Below are positions 60,297 through 64,000 of a stretch of DNA of 64,000 nt, piece by piece (position 1 is the first letter of the stretch; each line of letters begins with the position of its first letter). The notes under the pieces are model-generated. The model saw nothing but the letters and a program-made list of their open reading frames with translations, was not told the DNA's origin and searched no databases. The stretch lies in NCBI GenBank assembly GCA_963978545.1, contig OZ021721.1, positions 108,349,366-108,413,365 on the forward strand, written 5' to 3'. Made by a program: the position numbers and the translations under genes. Origin of the DNA: Linyphia triangularis. Lineage: Eukaryota; Arthropoda; Arachnida; Araneae; Linyphiidae.

Positions 60297-60730
60297 AAAA
60301 ATACTAAGGAAATTAATACGAAATATATGCATAGAAATACTAAGGAAATTCATACGAAATATATGCATAGAAATACTAAGGAAATTCATACGAAATATAT
60401 GCATAGAAATACTAAGGAAATTAATACGAAATATATGCATAGAAATACTAAGGAAATTCATACGAAATATATGCATAGAAATACTAAGGAAATTCATACG
60501 AAATATATGCATAGAAATACTAAGGAAATTAATACGAAATATATGCATAGAAATACTAAGGAAATTAATACGAAATATATGCATAGAAATACTAAGGAAA
60601 TTCATACGAAATATATGCATAGAAATACTAAGGAAATTAATACGAAATATATGCATAGAAATACTAAGGAAATTAATACGAAATATATGCATAGAAATAC
60701 TAAGGAAATTCATACGAAATATATGCATCG
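60297..60730. repeat. 36-bp tandem array, 12 units, open on both strands
   Basis: 'aaatactaaggaaatt' + 'aatacg' or 'catacg' + 'aaatatatgcatag' repeats 12 times at exactly 36 bp. The only variable site is a or c after 'gaaatt'. The order is a,c,c,a,c,c,a,a,c,a,a,c, i.e. two acc blocks then two aac blocks, so three-unit (108-bp) blocks were duplicated. Because 36 is 12 codons, both strands carry 151-codon frames with 12-residue repeats (MHRNTKEIHTKY on plus, MHIFRINFLSIS on minus). With no exon context, this is called a minisatellite. Confidence 0.95.
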
Positions 60731-62004
60731 ATGCATTCCTAGACAATTTGAAAGCAATTCAACAAAAGAAGAAAAAAAGTGATAGAGAACTGTTTTTTTC
60801 AATTCATTCTTCAAAGAGAATTATGTGATTCAAGTGTTATAGTTGTCTCACCATTGTAAATTCTTTTCTATTTTTCTTGGTAAATTTTCTTTTAGCCCAA
60901 TCTTATGAGCTCAGATCATTCTTTTAAGCATTTTTTTTAATAGACGAGTGATTAAATCAGACTGATTGTTAATAAAATGATTTCATTTGAAGCCTTATTG
61001 AATTTAATTATTTTAAATGCTGATGACCTATAAAAGTAATTTGTTATGGAAATAAAACTTTTTTTTAATAAAAATATGGCACATTTTAATTTCTAAAACA
61101 ATTGCGTTAGTCTGTGAACTTTGAATAAATAGTGAATAGTTTAACTAAAAAATGTTTTCTTTTCATAATCAATTTTTTATAAGTAATATACATTTAAGAA
61201 TTTAATTAAAAAGAAAGGATTTCATTAAAATCTCTCACTCGCATTAAAATCTCATTTAATTGAATATCTTTGATGTGAAATACCCCTATGGAGTGCAAAT
61301 TTGAATGAGAAAAGTACACAACTAAACAGTTAAGTATAAAAAAAGGGTCATGTCCAATTGAAAACCTATTAACATGCTCTCTTTTAACATTCAACGACTC
61401 AGTTGATGTAGTAAAATCTCTAAAGTTTTGAATAAATCAATAATTATTCAAAACTGTAAATATTTCAGACTAATACCACTAAAATAACTGTTCTCACTAA
61501 AATAGTTTTTTTTTTCTTCTGATAGTCACACATTTTATTGTTCTAATATCGATTTATTGTAAATCTTTAATTATATCGGAATGAATAATTTTATGCATAT
61601 TACAAGAACGAAACCTTTTCAAAAGATAAGCTAAAATGTGTAAGAAATTTCAGAAAACAAAATCCTGAATTTTTTTCTCATTTTACTATCTTACCGATGA
61701 AATAAACTAATACAGTATAAAAATAAAACTAATAGAATTTAAAAATTAAAAATAAAATAAAAAAATACTAAATTGTATCACAATATATACATAAACTATG
61801 ACAACTTGAATTAATTAAGGATTTTGTACATTAAACTTAATGTTATATTTATGATTATACAATGAAAATACTATTTTCGTTTTCTAAGCATTTTTTTTTT
61901 AAATTCAATTCCTTTTCTCTTATCATTCAACTATAAGTAACACTATCTGCTCTAATTAAATTTTTGTAATAAATATATGTAGTTATTACTTTCAATTACC
62001 CATA
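60731..62004. other. AT-rich non-coding DNA
   Basis: No element end was found. The stretch just before 62005 ('actttcaattaccc') is the start of a family C copy. Confidence 0.45.
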
Positions 62005-63124
62005 TCTCTATATATATAAGGCAAAGCCCTCACTGACTCACTCATCACTAATTCTTCCACTTCCCACATAGTCACAACTCCGAAAATTGTCGCAAATATC
62101 AACAATGGTAAAATTAGAAAAAGTAAGCTATTCCGATCTCGGTTAACAAACTTTAAGGGGTCGAAAAGGGTTAAACGTTCCAAACGAGGGACATTCGAAT
62201 GTCTCACTTCCCATATGGTCACAACTCTGAAAATTGATACAAATGTCGACAAAGGCAAACATAGAAAAATTAAGCTATTCCGATCTCGATTAACCCACTT
62301 TAAGAGGTCGAAAAGGGGCTAAACATTCCAAATAAGGAATATCCAAATAACCCACTTCCAATGTTGTCATAATTCTGATATTTGGTGCAATTGTTAAGAA
62401 GGGCAAATATATAAAAAAGTAAGCTATTCCGATCTCGATTAACCCACTTTAACGAGTGGAAAAGGGGTTAAACGTTCCAAACGAGGGATAATCGAATGTC
62501 CCACTTCCCATATGGTCACAACTCCGAAAATTGATACAAATGTCGACAAAGGCAAACATAGAAAAATTAAGCTATTCCGATCTCGATTAACCCACTTTAA
62601 ATGGTCGAAAAAGGGGTTAAACGTTTCAAACGAGGAATATTCGAATGCCCCACTTCCCATTTGGTCACAATTCTGAAAACTGGTACAAATGACAACAAAG
62701 ACAAATATAGAAAAAGTAAGCTATTCCGATCTCGATTAACACATTTTAAGGAGTGGAAAAGGGGTAAACGTCCCAAACGAGGGATATCCGAATGATCCAT
62801 TTCCAATGTTGTCAAATTCTGATATTTGGTGCAAATGTTAAGAAGGGAAAATATAGAAAAAATTAGTTATTAGTTAAAATTATTAAAAAAGAACTAAAGG
62901 GGGTTAAACTTTCTAAACGAGGGATATTCAAATGTCTTATTTCCAATATATTCTCAATTATAAATTTTGGAAAAAATTTCAGCAAAAGAAAGTTTCTATT
63001 TTTATAATACAAACAGTCGGAATTGAAATGGAAGCAAACATCTGAGGTGTAGAATACATGGATGTCTTGTGATTGCTAAAAGCACATGGTAAAATTTCGT
63101 AGCGCAGCACGGGTATCCAGCTAT
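62005..63124 (+). mobile_element. Non-autonomous Helitron with internal tandem array
   Basis: The 5' end is TCTCTATATATATAAGGC followed by 'ctcactgactcactcatcac', and the 3' end has 'gcgcagcacgggtatccagctat'. These are typical Helitron termini, with CTAT where CTAG is usual. The host bases are A before and T after, with no TSD. The family C copy at 47672 gives the empty site ('accaata' joined to 'tgttagcata'). The interior is mostly a ~148-bp tandem array. No Rep or helicase domain is present, so it depends on a partner. Confidence 0.85.
62126..62870. repeat. ~148-bp tandem array inside the Helitron
   Basis: 'agctattccgatctcgatta' recurs at 62126, 62273, 62422, 62570 and 62719, with a degenerate sixth start near 62866. 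The spacings are 147-149 bp. Units also share 'aaaggggttaaacgttccaaa' type text and 'cacttcccatatggtcacaa' type text. Repeated minus-strand frames over it change phase between units and are not genes. Confidence 0.92.
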
Positions 63125-63365
63125 TGTTTACATAAGGTAATAAAAGTATAGCATCGGTCAAAAAAATATCGCTTTTTTTCTGCACGTTTTGGAACATCCT
63201 GTTTTTTAAAAACAAATTTGGTGTACGAGTTGTTGACAATGAGACCTAACATAAAGGTTTTCGTCAAAATAGTTCATGCCATAAGGTAGCTGACATTGAA
63301 AAAATCATGTTCCAATGATTGCTAAAAAACTACTCTAACGATTTTGAACAAAATCGTTTTCATCA
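63125..63365 (+). repeat. Dispersed repeat family C, copy 3, split by the Helitron
   Basis: 'tttacataaggtaataaaag', 'atcggtcaaaaaa', 'gattgctaaaaaactactctaacg' and 'attttgaacaaaatc' match copy 1 at 40005-40290. Its upstream part lies before the Helitron at about 61985-62004. Confidence 0.7.
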
Positions 63366-64000
63366 GGAAAAATGGCTCTATTGGATAGTTCAATCCAAAC
63401 GATAATTTTTCTAGATTGCAATGGTTTTGGAAGATATTCAAACGGGTTTTTGGTACCCCATTTTTACCAGTTTTGTTTGTTGACAAATCTGACCAAATAA
63501 AACTGGGCCTTATCGTTAAACTATATGCATCGGTCCTCAAATATACTCACAACGATAAATTTTGCAAGCCGCTGTATTTAAAATTCTTTCAATTTCCTCA
63601 ATTCCATACCTGTCTATACAACGTACGACTTGTCTCTTCTCTCTGTATCTAAATATTTCACAGTTTCGTCGTTTCAAAGGTAGGTATTCCATTCTCAAAG
63701 AACCAGTATGATTTCATGATATTTAATTCAAAATCAGTGTTCGTAATAGAGCAAACATAAATTAACGAAAATTTTCTTTTCTCATTTTTTTCAAAGCAAA
63801 AATATGCCTGGGTTTTGTAAAAGAATTTTAAATAAATTTTTTAAAATTATGAAACATAGATAATTTACTTTAATTCGGTTTTACCTAATGTTAGGGGACT
63901 CTAAAAACTTTTGGATTTTTTGTGCCCCCTAAAATAACAGAGTATTAGTTTGACAAATAATGGCTTTGGAGCTATAAAAACCCTATCAGCCAGAATAGTA
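63366..64000. other. Non-coding DNA, no feature seen
   Basis: Short frames on both strands at 63322-63652 are not recognisable. No element end is visible. Confidence 0.4.

Noticed and set aside
60297..60746. Structural repeat protein gene (12-residue repeats)
   Set aside because: Both strands are equally open, no promoter or exon context is visible, and the array is nearly invariant at all codon positions, as expected of a young minisatellite. It is kept as a finding only.

Overview
This is an AT-rich, gene-poor stretch of eukaryotic nuclear DNA, most probably from an arthropod. An arachnid such as an orb-weaving spider is my best guess, from the overall look of the repeats; I cannot prove it from sequence alone. 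There is no bacterial gene organisation, and no protein-coding gene that I can support. Nearly every open frame is short and lies in A/T-rich or tandemly repeated DNA. The window reads as intergenic or long-intron DNA built from transposable elements (TEs), TE-derived satellites and microsatellites.

The TE content can be read in unusual detail because many target-site duplications (TSDs) and several empty sites are visible inside the window. There are four full-length copies of a ~181-184 bp and one of a 191 bp tRNA-derived SINE (9.3, 15.8, 25.2, 43.1 and 43.8 kb) with TSDs of 10-15 bp. Short 5'-truncated copies lie at 0.4 and 59.7 kb (with TSDs) and at 33.0 kb, and a second tRNA-like SINE lies at 34.6 kb. 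hAT-type elements with 8-bp TSDs lie at 25.6, 47.3 and 50.7 kb, with a sister copy at 5.8 kb and a fragment at 28.3 kb. TTAA-flanked elements lie at 3.7, 17.5, 36.8 and 48.5 kb, and a piggyBac-like MITE at 23.9 kb. TA-flanked elements lie at 0.8, 24.7, 30.1 and 57.5 kb. A non-autonomous Helitron with an internal ~148-bp tandem array lies at 62.0 kb, and an LTR stump with a tRNA-Trp-type primer binding site at 33.5 kb.

Layout. 0-10 kb: MITEs, a TTAA element, an hAT MITE, A/T tracts and a SINE. 10-16 kb: mostly featureless AT-rich DNA with a 40-bp hairpin. 16.4-18.2 kb: a 333-bp satellite split by a TTAA element. 18.3-23 kb: a purine-rich, GC-raised island and a 374-bp duplication. 23-28.4 kb: a LINE tail, a piggyBac MITE, a foldback element that received both a SINE and an hAT element, a GC-rich island and an (AAAT)n array grown next to an hAT fragment. 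29-39 kb: microsatellites, a near-perfect 138-bp-arm palindrome, the LTR stump, a SINE and a 465-bp duplication. 40-46 kb: a dispersed repeat (family C), a 344-bp x4 array, two SINEs and a 214-bp x4 array. 47-53.6 kb: two hAT elements of 2.3 and 2.9 kb. 55-57.3 kb: a 266-bp satellite amplified from the foldback family. 58-60.7 kb: minisatellites, including a 36-bp x12 array. 62-63.4 kb: the Helitron inserted into a family C copy.

No genes work together here. The main biological content is how DNA transposons, Helitrons and retroposons nest inside one another and seed satellites. All identities were made by eye; no database search was run.
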